Notes under the pieces: generated by a model
Database searches by the model: none
What the model saw: only the letters and a program-made list of their open reading frames with translations
What the model was told of the DNA's origin: nothing
Shown: piece by piece, positions 1 through 7,635 of the stretch
How the letters are laid out: every line of letters begins with the position of its first letter
Position numbering within the stretch: the first letter of the stretch is position 1
Program-made: the position numbers and the translations under genes
NCBI GenBank assembly: GCA_023389595.1
Contig: JAEWEF010000023.1
Location: 1 to 9,509 of the forward strand
Source of the DNA: Fusobacteriota bacterium
Lineage (GTDB): Bacteria > Fusobacteriota > Fusobacteriia > Fusobacteriales > Fusobacteriaceae
Length of the DNA stretch: 9,509 nt
Direction: 5' to 3'

Positions 1-693
1 ATTTATAACTGCATTGGATTTATTCTTTAATTTTAAAAATAATTTTCTTTTTGCTAAAAAGTAATTATCCATATCTTTATGATAATCTAAATGATCTGGA
101 GTTAAGTTTGTGAATAACGCGTAATCAAAATTTATAGAATTTACTCTGCCCAATTCTAAAGAATGAGAACTAACTTCCATAACTATATATTTTATACCTT
201 TATTATATGACATATACATTAATTTTATTAACTCGGCTGATTCAGGCGTTGTGTTTGGAGCATTTATTACTTCGTTTCCTATCTTATATTCAATTGTACC
301 TATTCGTGAAACTTTTTCTTCGCCTAATAATTTTTCTATCATGTAAGTTGAAGTAGTTTTTCCGTTTGTACCAGTTACACCTATAATAGTTAATTTATTT
401 TGTGGATAATCATAAAAATTAGAAGCTATTATCGATAAATTTTCTCTTAAATTTTCTACTAAATAATAATTTACATCATATTTAATTTCGACTTTTTTTG
501 AAACAATAATACAAGTTGCTCCATTTAGAACAGCCTTATCTATATAATCATGACCATCAACAGTGTTACCTTCTAAAGCAACAAAAATAAAATTATTTTT
601 TATTTTTCTCGAATCATACTCTAATCCATCGTAATTAATATTTTTATTGACTTCTTTTAAAACTTTATAATCTAAACCTTCAAAAATATTCAT
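1..693 (-). CDS. murE: UDP-N-acetylmuramyl-tripeptide synthetase MurE, N-terminal part (C-terminus beyond the left edge)
   Basis: This is a cytoplasmic Mur ligase that adds the third amino acid (a diamino acid such as meso-DAP, lysine or lanthionine) to UDP-MurNAc-L-Ala-D-Glu, using ATP. The 231 codons present cover the UDP-MurNAc-binding domain and most of the ATPase domain. Visible motifs are an N-terminal DSRK (27-30), the P-loop GVTGTNGKTT (105-114), a TTPES segment (148-152), VMEVSSHSLELGR (171-183), and LTPDHLDYH (197-205). AKRKLF (214-219) follows, in which Lys215 is the likely carbamylated lysine. The C-terminal domain that selects the third amino acid lies outside the window, so the substrate cannot be read here. 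The ATG directly abuts the ung stop (TAA then ATG), and an AGGTGA inside the ung end serves as ribosome binding site. It is the last visible gene of the minus-strand operon. The motifs match MurE better than MurC, MurD, MurF or FolC. Confidence 0.95.
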   Translation of the reverse strand, partial: MNIFEGLDYKVLKEVNKNINYDGLEYDSRKIKNNFIFVALEGNTVDGHDYIDKAVLNGATCIIVSKKVEIKYDVNYYLVENLRENLSIIASNFYDYPQNKLTIIGVTGTNGKTTSTYMIEKLLGEEKVSRIGTIEYKIGNEVINAPNTTPESAELIKLMYMSYNKGIKYIVMEVSSHSLELGRVNSINFDYALFTNLTPDHLDYHKDMDNYFLAKRKLFLKLKNKSNAVIN

Positions 694-1374
694 TTATTCA
701 CCTATATTTTCAATTTGCCAATCTATTTCTGATTTTCCCAATTTTTTTAAAATTTTATTTGTTTCAATAAAATGATTACAACCAAAAAAACCTCTATTTG
801 CAGATAAGGGACTAGGATGTACGGAAGAAAAAATAATATGTTTGCTAGTATCTATTAATTTTTCTTTGCTTTTTGCATTATTTCCCCACAATAGAAATAC
901 AACATTTTCCTTTTCATCAGATATTTTTTTTATAATATTATCTGTAAATATACTCCAACCAATTTCAGAATGAGAATTTGGTTGAGATTCTCTAACAGTT
1001 AAAGTGGTATTTAATAAAAATACTCCTTGTTCAGCCCATTTACTTAAATTCCCGTTATTTGGTATATATAAATTTAATTCATTTTTTAATTCTTTATATA
1101 TATTTAATAGAGATGGTGGAATTTTTATTCCATTATTTACTGAAAAAGCTAAACCATTAGCTTGCATTTTCCCATGATAAGGATCTTGACCTAATATAAC
1201 AACTTTTATATTATCAAAATCTGTCATCTCAAAAGCTCTAAAAATTTCTCTTTTTGGAGGAAAAACTTGATAATTTTTATATTCATTTTCTAAAGTTTTT
1301 TTTATTTTTTGAAAATATTCTTTTTTGATTTCTTCATTAAGTATGCTAAACCAATTATTATCAATTTTTAGCAT
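694..1374 (-). CDS. ung: Uracil-DNA glycosylase, family 1
   Basis: This enzyme removes uracil from DNA, arising from cytosine deamination or dUMP misincorporation, as the first step of base excision repair. At 226 residues it has the normal family-1 length. The motifs are complete: GQDPYHG (62-68) with the water-activating Asp64, the uracil-pocket AFS (76-78), LLNTTLTV (120-127), LLWGNNAKSK (161-170), and the DNA-intercalation loop HPSPLS (186-191) with catalytic His186. The ATG at 1374 is preceded by AGGAGA about 8 nt upstream, overlapping the stop of the radical SAM gene 11 nt away, so translation is probably coupled. It sits within a minus-strand operon just before murE. A functional link with thyA, which lowers the dUTP/dTTP ratio, is biochemical only: the two genes are in different transcription units here. 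Confidence 0.97.
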   Translation of the reverse strand: MLKIDNNWFSILNEEIKKEYFQKIKKTLENEYKNYQVFPPKREIFRAFEMTDFDNIKVVILGQDPYHGKMQANGLAFSVNNGIKIPPSLLNIYKELKNELNLYIPNNGNLSKWAEQGVFLLNTTLTVRESQPNSHSEIGWSIFTDNIIKKISDEKENVVFLLWGNNAKSKEKLIDTSKHIIFSSVHPSPLSANRGFFGCNHFIETNKILKKLGKSEIDWQIENIGE

Positions 1375-1385
1375 AAAATTTTCTC

Positions 1386-3152
1386 CTATTCATAAATTTT
1401 TAAACATTCTGGAAAAATATCTTTTATCCCACAGTATGAACACTGCTTTCTACATTCTGGAGTAAGAGCTTCCTGCTGAGCTTTTTTCCATTCTCTCTTT
1501 AAAAAATCTTTTGTTACTCCTGTATTTACTTTATCCCAACAAAACTTTTCATCTAAACTTTTACTTCCTAAATAGTAGTTTTCATCAAGTTTAAGTTCTT
1601 CTATTGATTCCTTCCATAATTTAAAATTATCTCTATAATCGTCAAGTTTTACTCCCTTATTGTAAGCAATTTCTATTAAATCTGAAATTTTATTATCCGC
1701 CCTAGAAAGGAATCCTTCTATATATGATTTTCTTCCATCATGAATTTTTAAAGATATATTTTTAACATTATTAAAAGAATCCTTTAATATATTGTGCTTG
1801 TGTTTCATTTCTTCAAAATTCATCTGTTTTGCCCACTGAAATGGAGTGTGAGGTTTAGGAACAAAATTAGAAACACTAACTGTAATATTTATTTTTTTAG
1901 ATATCTTTTTACACTCTAATAACACTTCTTTACATAGATCGCTTATGGCAATAACATCTTCATCTGTTTCGAAAGGAAGACCAACCATAAAATAAAATTT
2001 AAGATTTATCCATCCAGATGTTACTGCCGCTTTTGCAGTTTCAATTATTTCTTCCTTATTTACACCTTTATTTATTATATCTCTCATTCTTTGAGAACCA
2101 GCTTCAGGAGCAAATGTAAACCCAGTTCTTTTACCTCCACTTATATCTTCAGCCACCTTAACAGACATAGGGTTCATTCTCAAAGAAGGTAAAGAAATAG
2201 ATAAATTTTTATACTTAACATTTTCTTTGAGTTTGTATATTAAATTATAAATATTACTGTAATCACTACTACTAAGCGAAGAAAGAGAAATTTCAGAATA
2301 ACCAGTTTTATCTATCATTTTATCAATAAGTTCTAAGTTCTTTTCTAAACTTCTTTCCCTTACTGGTCTATAAACTATACCCGCTTGACAAAATCTACAT
2401 CCTCTGGAACACCCTCTCTGTATTTCTACAGTTGCCCTATCGTGTACCACATCAATGTACGGAACTATTTGTTCGTCATAATATTCGGTGGAATTTAAAT
2501 CTTCTACTATCGCTCTATCTATAATTTTGTCTTGATGTAAAGAAGGAACATAAACTCCTTTTAAATCTTTTATTAAATTTAATTTTTCAGTTTTAGATTT
2601 GTCATAGTTTTCAACGAAAATTTTCGCAATTTCTACCATAACTTCTTCTCCGTCACCTATAACAATATAATCACAAAATTTTTCCATAACTGAAGGATTC
2701 ATCATACAAGTTCCTCCAGCCATTATTAAAGGATGTGATTCATTTCTATCCAATCTACTAAATGGGATATTAGCAAGCTTTAAAATATTTAAAGCATTCG
2801 GATAAGAAAGTTCGTATGAAAAAGAAAATCCTACTACATCAAAATCTATAAGTGGCGTTTTAGTTTCAAGAGAAAACATAGGTATTTTATTATCAATTAA
2901 TATCTTTTCCATATCATCCATAGGATGAAAAGCTCTTTCAATATAAAAATCATTTACTTTATTAAGTAAATTATATAATATTCTTATTCCTAAATTAGAC
3001 ATACCAACTGAATATAAATCTGGAAAAACTAAACACATATGAGTTTTGTATTCGTGTTTGTGAATACTATTTATTTCGTTTCCTAAATATTGAGCTGGTT
3101 TTTCAACATTTAATAAATGTTTTCCCAAGTTAATTTTTTTACTAAAGTTCAC
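1386..3152 (-). CDS. B12-binding-type radical SAM protein (TIGR03960-like), function unknown
   Basis: This 588-residue protein has the layout of the TIGR03960 radical SAM family. The N-terminal part, with VFPDLYSVGMSNLG at 42-55, resembles a cobalamin-binding fold but has no obvious DxHxxG histidine. The radical SAM core has the 4Fe-4S motif CSRGCRFC with Cys248, Cys252 and Cys255, followed by a barrel containing FAPEAGSQRMRDIINKG (347-363) and MVGLPFETDEDV (389-400). A C-terminal cysteine cluster (Cys567, Cys571, Cys574, Cys583) could hold a metal or second cluster. In many Clostridia this family is fused to or followed by a TIGR03936 partner; neither appears here. The start is GTG at 3150-3152, with AGGGG ending 4 nt upstream; the next internal Met (Met39) would delete part of the conserved N-terminal domain. 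The HD-domain gene ends 9 nt before it. The substrate is unknown; tRNA or ribosome modification is only a guess. Confidence 0.88.
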   Translation of the reverse strand: MNFSKKINLGKHLLNVEKPAQYLGNEINSIHKHEYKTHMCLVFPDLYSVGMSNLGIRILYNLLNKVNDFYIERAFHPMDDMEKILIDNKIPMFSLETKTPLIDFDVVGFSFSYELSYPNALNILKLANIPFSRLDRNESHPLIMAGGTCMMNPSVMEKFCDYIVIGDGEEVMVEIAKIFVENYDKSKTEKLNLIKDLKGVYVPSLHQDKIIDRAIVEDLNSTEYYDEQIVPYIDVVHDRATVEIQRGCSRGCRFCQAGIVYRPVRERSLEKNLELIDKMIDKTGYSEISLSSLSSSDYSNIYNLIYKLKENVKYKNLSISLPSLRMNPMSVKVAEDISGGKRTGFTFAPEAGSQRMRDIINKGVNKEEIIETAKAAVTSGWINLKFYFMVGLPFETDEDVIAISDLCKEVLLECKKISKKINITVSVSNFVPKPHTPFQWAKQMNFEEMKHKHNILKDSFNNVKNISLKIHDGRKSYIEGFLSRADNKISDLIEIAYNKGVKLDDYRDNFKLWKESIEELKLDENYYLGSKSLDEKFCWDKVNTGVTKDFLKREWKKAQQEALTPECRKQCSYCGIKDIFPECLKIYE

Positions 3153-3161
3153 AGTTCCCCT

Positions 3162-3596
3162 TTAAATTTTATCATCTATTTTTTGAAATTCTTTCATTAA
3201 TAAATCATCTACAATATCATGATGAATTAGACATAGCTTTGCTAATTCTATATCAATATTCTTAACTTTTTCAAAAGACATTAAAGGATGATTATCTAAA
3301 ACATTTTTAAACAATACTTTTTTTATTCTTTTAATAAGTCCCATTTTACATTTTCCACAGTCATGTAAAAGAGCAAGCTTTTTATATATTTTTTTATTTT
3401 TTAATAAGTCATTTTTTGAAATTTCTTCATACAATCTATAAGAATGAAATTTATCATAATTAGACATAGAAATAAATATTTCATATTCTTCGTCATTTAA
3501 AATTTTTTTTACTTCATCATTGTTATTTTCATTATATTTAGCAAAAATATAATTTATCCCCTGTTTAAAACGATAAAAAGAGCGTTCTATTCCCAT
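3162..3596 (-). CDS. Small HD-domain protein, putative metal-dependent phosphohydrolase
   Basis: This is a 144-residue cytoplasmic protein with an HD-superfamily metal-site pattern: His51 (KFHS), His78-Asp79 (LLHDCGK, 76-82), His103 (DNHP) and His125-His126-Asp127 (LIHHDIVDD). The HDxGK-like motif followed by spaced histidines resembles YqeK-like and other single-domain HD phosphohydrolases, which act on nucleotides or phosphate esters. The substrate cannot be deduced. The ATG lies inside the end of the MORN_2 gene (10-nt overlap). Its Shine-Dalgarno is weak (only an AAGAAAG tract right before the ATG), so it is probably translated by coupling to the upstream gene. Its stop lies 9 nt before the radical SAM start, which hints at coordinated expression with that protein. 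The HD-family assignment rests on the motif spacing; the exact subfamily is not assigned. Confidence 0.8.
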   Translation of the reverse strand: MGIERSFYRFKQGINYIFAKYNENNNDEVKKILNDEEYEIFISMSNYDKFHSYRLYEEISKNDLLKNKKIYKKLALLHDCGKCKMGLIKRIKKVLFKNVLDNHPLMSFEKVKNIDIELAKLCLIHHDIVDDLLMKEFQKIDDKI

Positions 3597-4369
3597 CTTT
3601 CTTTTATTAACCTACCATTTTTATACTCGTATACAGTGTCTACTTTCCCACTTTCAGTATACCTTTTCCATACTCCATCTTTTTTATAATTGACGTATTT
3701 ACCTTCTTCAAAAAGATTCCCATTAGTCCAATAGTATTTCCAATTACCTGTTCCGTTTTTAAAAATAGATTTATATTTTTCTTTGCCATTTTTGTCATAA
3801 AATACAACACCATCTATTTTATCATTAGAATAATTTACTATAGATTTAAGTTTACCGTTTTCGTAGTAAGATCTCTGTTCACCATTTAGTTTAGATTTTT
3901 TATAATTTTCTGAAACCATTTTTATACCATTTTCTGAAAACCAAACAGTTTCTCCATCCAGTAGACCATCGACATACGTTTCATAAAATTGAACTTTGTC
4001 AAGAGATACATATCCAAAAATTCCAGTGAAAGGGACAGTAGAATCACCTCTGTAAACTAGTTTCCCATCAACTCTTTTTTCATAAACATCTACTATATCT
4101 TTTAAAAGAACTCCTTCTACTTTTTTATTTTCTATATTTTCATCTCTTTTAGATTCAGTATCTATATTTTCTATTTTTATTTCATCTTCTTCAATTTTTT
4201 GAGTATTTTTAGTTTTTATATTACCTTGTTTTTTATTTGTTTTTACATTAGGTTCTCCTAAAATGTTTCTATTATGATCCTCTAATAATTCTAATTCTAT
4301 TAAACTATATGAATTAATACTTAAAGTAACCATTAATGACATTATTGTTAACCATTTTATAGTTTTCAT
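3587..4369 (-). CDS. Exported MORN_2 / YwqK-family repeat protein
   Basis: This is a 260-residue secreted or periplasmic protein. Residues 1-22 form a signal peptide: Lys at 2 and 5, a hydrophobic core at about 6-17, and a likely cleavage site after Ser-Tyr-Ser (20-22). There is no lipobox Cys. A highly charged, probably disordered linker (about 32-88) follows. Residues 113-251 hold about six tandem repeats of roughly 23 residues with the theme x-DG-x-W/Y-x-x-Y/F-x-x-NGK-x-x-x-x-x-Y, matching MORN_2 (PF07661). Such proteins are often labelled 'toxin-antitoxin system YwqK family antitoxin'. That name is inherited from YwqK, and nothing here shows antitoxin activity. MORN_2 proteins are abundant in Fusobacteria. 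The ATG has GAGG 8 nt upstream. It lies 14 nt after guaB and overlaps the HD gene by 10 nt. A cell-envelope role is inference. Confidence 0.85.
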   Translation of the reverse strand: MKTIKWLTIMSLMVTLSINSYSLIELELLEDHNRNILGEPNVKTNKKQGNIKTKNTQKIEEDEIKIENIDTESKRDENIENKKVEGVLLKDIVDVYEKRVDGKLVYRGDSTVPFTGIFGYVSLDKVQFYETYVDGLLDGETVWFSENGIKMVSENYKKSKLNGEQRSYYENGKLKSIVNYSNDKIDGVVFYDKNGKEKYKSIFKNGTGNWKYYWTNGNLFEEGKYVNYKKDGVWKRYTESGKVDTVYEYKNGRLIKERWE

Positions 4370-4383
4370 TAATAATACCTCAT

Positions 4384-5844
4384 TTATTTTGAATAATTTG
4401 GAGCTTCCTTAGTTATAGCAATATCGTGAGGGTGACTCTCTTTTAATCCAGCTCCAGTTATTTTAACAAATTTTCCATTCAATTGTAATTCTTTTATCGT
4501 TTTTGTTCCGCAGTATCCCATTCCAGCTCTAATTCCACCAGCAAGTTGATAAATTACATCTTTAACAGATCCTTTGTATGCTATTCTCCCTTCTATACCT
4601 TCAGGAACTAATTTTGATACATCATTTTCAGATTGAAAATATCTATCTTTTGAACCTCTTTTCATTGCTGCTATAGATCCCATACCAACATATATTTTAA
4701 ATCTTCTTCCTTCAAGTATTATTTCCTCACCAGGAGCTTCCTTTGTTCCTGCTAATAATCCTCCAAGCATTACACAATCAGCTCCAGCAGCTAGTGCTTT
4801 AACTATATCCCCAGAAAGTTTTATTCCACCATCAGCTATTACTCCTATATTTTTATCTTTACAATATTCATATACATCGTTAACCGCTGTAAGTTGTGGA
4901 ACACCTACTCCTGCAATAACTCTAGTTGTACATATAGATCCTGGGCCTATACCTACTTTAACGGCATTTACTCCAGCATCTATAAGGTCTTTTGCTGCCT
5001 CAGCAGTAACTATATTACCGCCTATTAAATCTAAATTAGGAAATTGTTTTCTTATATTTTTTATAGTTTCTATTACCCCATTTGAATGTCCGTGTGCTGA
5101 ATCGATAGTTATTATATCAACACCAGCTTCTACTAGTGCAGACACTCTTTCTAAAGTATCTGGTGCAATGCCAACGGCTGCTCCACATCTAAGTCTCCCT
5201 TTATCATCTTTACAAGCATTAGGATAATGTATTATGTTATCTATATCTTTTATAGTAATTAGCCCTTTCAGATATCCTTTATCGTCAATTATAGGTAATT
5301 TTTCTATTCTATTTGCTAACAATATTTCTTTTGCTTCATCTAAAGTTGTTCCAACAGGAGAAGTGATAAGTCTATCTTTAGTCATTATTTCTCCAACAGA
5401 TTGAGACATATCTTTTCTATATTTTATATCTCTGTTTGTAACAATACCAATTAGTTTACCATCTTCTTCAACTACAGGTAATCCAGAAATCTTATATCTA
5501 CTCATAAGTTCTTCGGCGTCATAAACAGTACTCCCTTTGCTTAAAGTTATAGGCTTAGTAATCATTCCGTTTTCTGATCTCTTTACTCTATCAACTTCTG
5601 AAGCTTGCTCATCAATAGTCATATTTTTATGAATAAATCCTATTCCACCCTGTCTAGCTAATGCTATAGCTAGATCAGATTCTGTTACTGTATCCATAGC
5701 AGCACTAAGTATTGGTAAATTTAGAGTTATGTTTTTAGTCAATTTTGTCTTTAAACTTACATGATTAGGTAACACATCTGATTTAGATGGTATAAGTAAT
5801 ACATCATCAAATGTTATAGCTTCTTTTAAAATTTTACCGTTCAT
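4384..5844 (-). CDS. guaB: Inosine-5'-monophosphate dehydrogenase
   Basis: This enzyme oxidises IMP to XMP with NAD+, the committed step of GMP synthesis. The 486-residue product has the standard bacterial architecture: an N-terminal TIM-barrel part starting with ITFDDVLLIPS, two CBS domains (about 93-211) inserted in the barrel, then the rest of the barrel. The catalytic loop GPGSICTTR (300-308) carries Cys305. Other conserved segments are IDSAHGHS (247-254), ADGGI (337-341), GMGS (387-390), EGRIAYKG (418-425) and GMGYCGT (441-447). An in-frame ATG 12 nt further upstream (5856) would give four extra residues. I reject it because GGAGG (5850-5854) lies inside those codons, 5 nt before the ATG at 5844. 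The gene follows mscS with only a 12-nt gap. No guanine riboswitch or attenuator is visible, as expected for an internal operon gene. Confidence 0.97.
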   Translation of the reverse strand: MNGKILKEAITFDDVLLIPSKSDVLPNHVSLKTKLTKNITLNLPILSAAMDTVTESDLAIALARQGGIGFIHKNMTIDEQASEVDRVKRSENGMITKPITLSKGSTVYDAEELMSRYKISGLPVVEEDGKLIGIVTNRDIKYRKDMSQSVGEIMTKDRLITSPVGTTLDEAKEILLANRIEKLPIIDDKGYLKGLITIKDIDNIIHYPNACKDDKGRLRCGAAVGIAPDTLERVSALVEAGVDIITIDSAHGHSNGVIETIKNIRKQFPNLDLIGGNIVTAEAAKDLIDAGVNAVKVGIGPGSICTTRVIAGVGVPQLTAVNDVYEYCKDKNIGVIADGGIKLSGDIVKALAAGADCVMLGGLLAGTKEAPGEEIILEGRRFKIYVGMGSIAAMKRGSKDRYFQSENDVSKLVPEGIEGRIAYKGSVKDVIYQLAGGIRAGMGYCGTKTIKELQLNGKFVKITGAGLKESHPHDIAITKEAPNYSK

Positions 5845-5849
5845 AGCAT

Positions 5850-5854
5850 CCTCC
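5850..5854 (-). promoter_or_regulatory. Ribosome binding site that fixes the guaB start
   Basis: A GGAGG on the minus strand lies 5 nt upstream of the ATG at 5842-5844 and overlaps codons 1-2 of the longer alternative reading from 5856. This makes 5844 the likely start. Confidence 0.85.
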
Positions 5855-5856
5855 AT

Positions 5857-6660
5857 TTATTTTTGATATATATCTAGTTTATCGTAAGGTATTTCAATAC
5901 CGTTTTCTTCAAAATATTTTCTAACTTTTTCATTGCAATTAAATGTTACTTCGTGATAATCTTCTCTATTTACCCATACTCTAAAAATATAATCAAGAGA
6001 ACTTGCATTATGTTTAAATAGTCTTATCAATACAGGTTTATCTTTTAAAATTTTAGGTTCTTCATCAACGACTTGATTAAGTATAGCTTTAACCTTATCA
6101 ACTGGATCATCGTAACTAGCTGAATAGTATAGAGTTAATCTTCTTTCTCTATTTTTAGTATAATTTGTTACTGGCGTGTTACTAAGTTGACTATTTGGCA
6201 CTGTAACAATCTGATTATCTGCAGTTTTTATTTTAGTATATATTATTTGGATCCCTATTACTTCTCCTTCAACATTGCTAAAAGATATATAATCTCCATT
6301 TGAAAAAGGCTTAAAAAAAAGTATTAATATTCCTCCAGCAACATTACTTAAACTTCCCTGTAAAGCAAGACCAACAGCTATACCAGCTGTTCCAAGTATT
6401 GTTACTAATGAAGTAGCTTTTATTCCTAAAATTCCTATTACAATGAATAGTAACAGTATATACATTAGAGTTTTAAAAAGAGAGACAGAAAAAGTTAAAA
6501 GTAATACATCTACTTTTTTCCTATTTGCTATTCTTAAAATAATTTTACTCATAATATTTATAAATTTTGGCCAAACTACTAATAATAAAAATATTATTCC
6601 TAATTTAATGGCTGTTTTTATTAAAACTTCTTCTCCGAATATATTTATAATTTTGTTCAT
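5857..6660 (-). CDS. mscS: Small-conductance mechanosensitive channel, MscS family
   Basis: This is an inner-membrane channel that opens under membrane tension and releases solutes during hypo-osmotic shock. At 267 residues it is the short MscS type (E. coli MscS is 286). Hydrophobic segments lie at about 13-32 (TM1), 55-80 (TM2) and 83-115 (TM3). TM3 has the Gly/Ala-packed pore helix GTAGIAVGLALQGSLSNVAGG (90-110). The beta-domain follows, with KPFSNGDYI (117-125), GEV (132-134) and the conserved VPNSQLSNTPVTNYT (154-168), then the alpha/beta vestibule domain ending IEIPYDKLDI (255-264). The ATG is preceded by AGAGG 7 nt upstream and by a sigma-70-like promoter in the divergent intergenic region. 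It is the first gene of the long minus-strand operon. Many bacteria carry several paralogues, so this gene may not be the main MscS. Confidence 0.93.
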   Translation of the reverse strand: MNKIINIFGEEVLIKTAIKLGIIFLLLVVWPKFINIMSKIILRIANRKKVDVLLLTFSVSLFKTLMYILLLFIVIGILGIKATSLVTILGTAGIAVGLALQGSLSNVAGGILILFFKPFSNGDYISFSNVEGEVIGIQIIYTKIKTADNQIVTVPNSQLSNTPVTNYTKNRERRLTLYYSASYDDPVDKVKAILNQVVDEEPKILKDKPVLIRLFKHNASSLDYIFRVWVNREDYHEVTFNCNEKVRKYFEENGIEIPYDKLDIYQK

Positions 6661-6694
6661 AAGATACCTCTTTTTATTAATTGTATATTTTAGA

Positions 6695-6724
6695 ATTATA
6701 CTATTTATTTAGTGTTAATGCAAA
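6695..6724 (-). promoter_or_regulatory. Predicted sigma-70 promoter of the mscS-guaB-murE operon
   Basis: On the minus strand there is a perfect -10 TATAAT (6700-6695). Upstream of it is TTTGCA (6724-6719) with an 18-bp spacer, or TTGCAT with 17 bp. Transcription would start near 6688, leaving a leader of about 28 nt before the mscS ATG. It is the only clear promoter seen for the seven-gene minus-strand run; weaker internal promoters are possible. Confidence 0.65.
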
Positions 6725-6756
6725 TATTTTAGTTTCAAATTTTTTTTAAGTTTTAA

Positions 6757-6786
6757 TTAAAAAATAATATTAAAGTATGATATAAT
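6757..6786 (+). promoter_or_regulatory. Predicted sigma-70 promoter of thyA-folA
   Basis: An extended -10, TGATATAAT (6778-6786, hexamer TATAAT at 6781-6786), lies 18 bp downstream of a TTAAAA -35 (6757-6762). Long A/T tracts upstream (6731-6756) could act as an UP element. Transcription would start near 6793, only about 18 nt before the thyA ATG, so the leader is very short. There is no room for a riboswitch or attenuator. Confidence 0.65.
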
Positions 6787-6810
6787 TTATAAAAAAATAT
6801 GGAGGTTTTT

Positions 6811-7635
6811 ATGTCTAGATTCGATAAAATATATAAAGAAATCGTAAATACAATTGCTGAAAAAGGAATCTGGTCTAGCGGAAATGTTAGAACAAAATAT
6901 GCAGATGGAACTCCCGCTCATTATAAAAGTTATATAGGATATCAATTTAGGCTCGATAATTCTGATGATGAAGCTCATTTAATAACTACTCGATTCGCTC
7001 CAAATAAAGCTCCTATAAGTGAATTATATTGGATATGGATAATGCAATCTAATTCTGTAGATGAATTGAATAAATTAAATTGTAAATTTTGGGATGAATG
7101 GAAAATGGATGACGGAACAATAGGGAAAGCTTACGGATACCAAATAGCTCAAAAAACTTTTGGATATAAATCACAATTAGATTATGTAATAAATGAATTA
7201 AAAAATAATCCGAATAGCAGAAGAATTATGACAGAAATTTGGATGCCTACTGATTTAAATGAAATGGCTTTAACTCCATGTGTTCATCTTACACAATGGT
7301 CTGTAATTGGAAATAAACTTTATCTTGAAGTAAGGCAAAGAAGCTGTGATGTAGCTCTTGGATTAGTTGCAAACGTGTTTCAATATTCTGTATTACATAA
7401 ATTAGTTGCAATGGAGTGCAATCTTGAACCGGCAGAAATAATTTGGAATATACATAACGTTCATGTATACGATAGACACTATGATAATTTAATAAATCAA
7501 GTTAATTCAGAGGAATTTAATTCTCCATCTTTAAAAATAAATAACTTTACTTCTATTTGGAATTTCAAACCAAGTGATGTAGAAATAATAAATTATAATT
7601 ACGGAAAAAAAATTAATTATGAGGTAGCTATATAA
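6811..7635 (+). CDS. thyA: Thymidylate synthase ThyA, Bacillus/phi3T-like type
   Basis: This enzyme converts dUMP to dTMP using methylene-tetrahydrofolate and releases dihydrofolate. The 274-residue protein has phosphate-binding Arg27 (VRTKY), WDEW (94-97), the RR pair (137-138), nucleophile Cys157 in ALTPCVH, QRSCD (176-180), Asn188 and HVY (218-220). The DGTPAH segment and the INYNYGKKINYEVAI ending resemble B. subtilis ThyA and phage phi3T ThyA more than E. coli ThyA. The usual LGxPFN block reads LGLVAN (183-188): the Pro-Phe pair is replaced by Val-Ala although the dUMP-contacting Asn is kept. An in-frame ATG 12 nt upstream (6799) is rejected because GGAGG (6801-6805) overlaps it and sits 5 nt before the ATG at 6811. 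The stop overlaps the folA start in TAATG, so the pair is translationally coupled. Confidence 0.94.
   Translation: MSRFDKIYKEIVNTIAEKGIWSSGNVRTKYADGTPAHYKSYIGYQFRLDNSDDEAHLITTRFAPNKAPISELYWIWIMQSNSVDELNKLNCKFWDEWKMDDGTIGKAYGYQIAQKTFGYKSQLDYVINELKNNPNSRRIMTEIWMPTDLNEMALTPCVHLTQWSVIGNKLYLEVRQRSCDVALGLVANVFQYSVLHKLVAMECNLEPAEIIWNIHNVHVYDRHYDNLINQVNSEEFNSPSLKINNFTSIWNFKPSDVEIINYNYGKKINYEVAI

Noticed and set aside
3587..4369. YwqK-type antitoxin forming a TA pair with the HD gene
   Set aside because: The protein has a signal peptide and MORN_2 repeats, and the HD gene looks like a phosphohydrolase. The antitoxin label is a name carried by the family, with no support here.
6443..6712. Plus-strand open frame of 89 codons across the mscS 5' end
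   Set aside because: It is antisense to the clear MscS gene, has low-complexity Ile/Phe-rich sequence and no ribosome binding site. It mirrors the hydrophobic TM codons of mscS.
6661..6810. Riboswitch or attenuator in the divergent region
   Set aside because: The predicted leaders are only about 18 and 28 nt, and no conserved aptamer or hairpin is visible.
6787..6978. Minus-strand open frame of 63 codons over the thyA start
   Set aside because: It is the antisense shadow of thyA and has no family resemblance.
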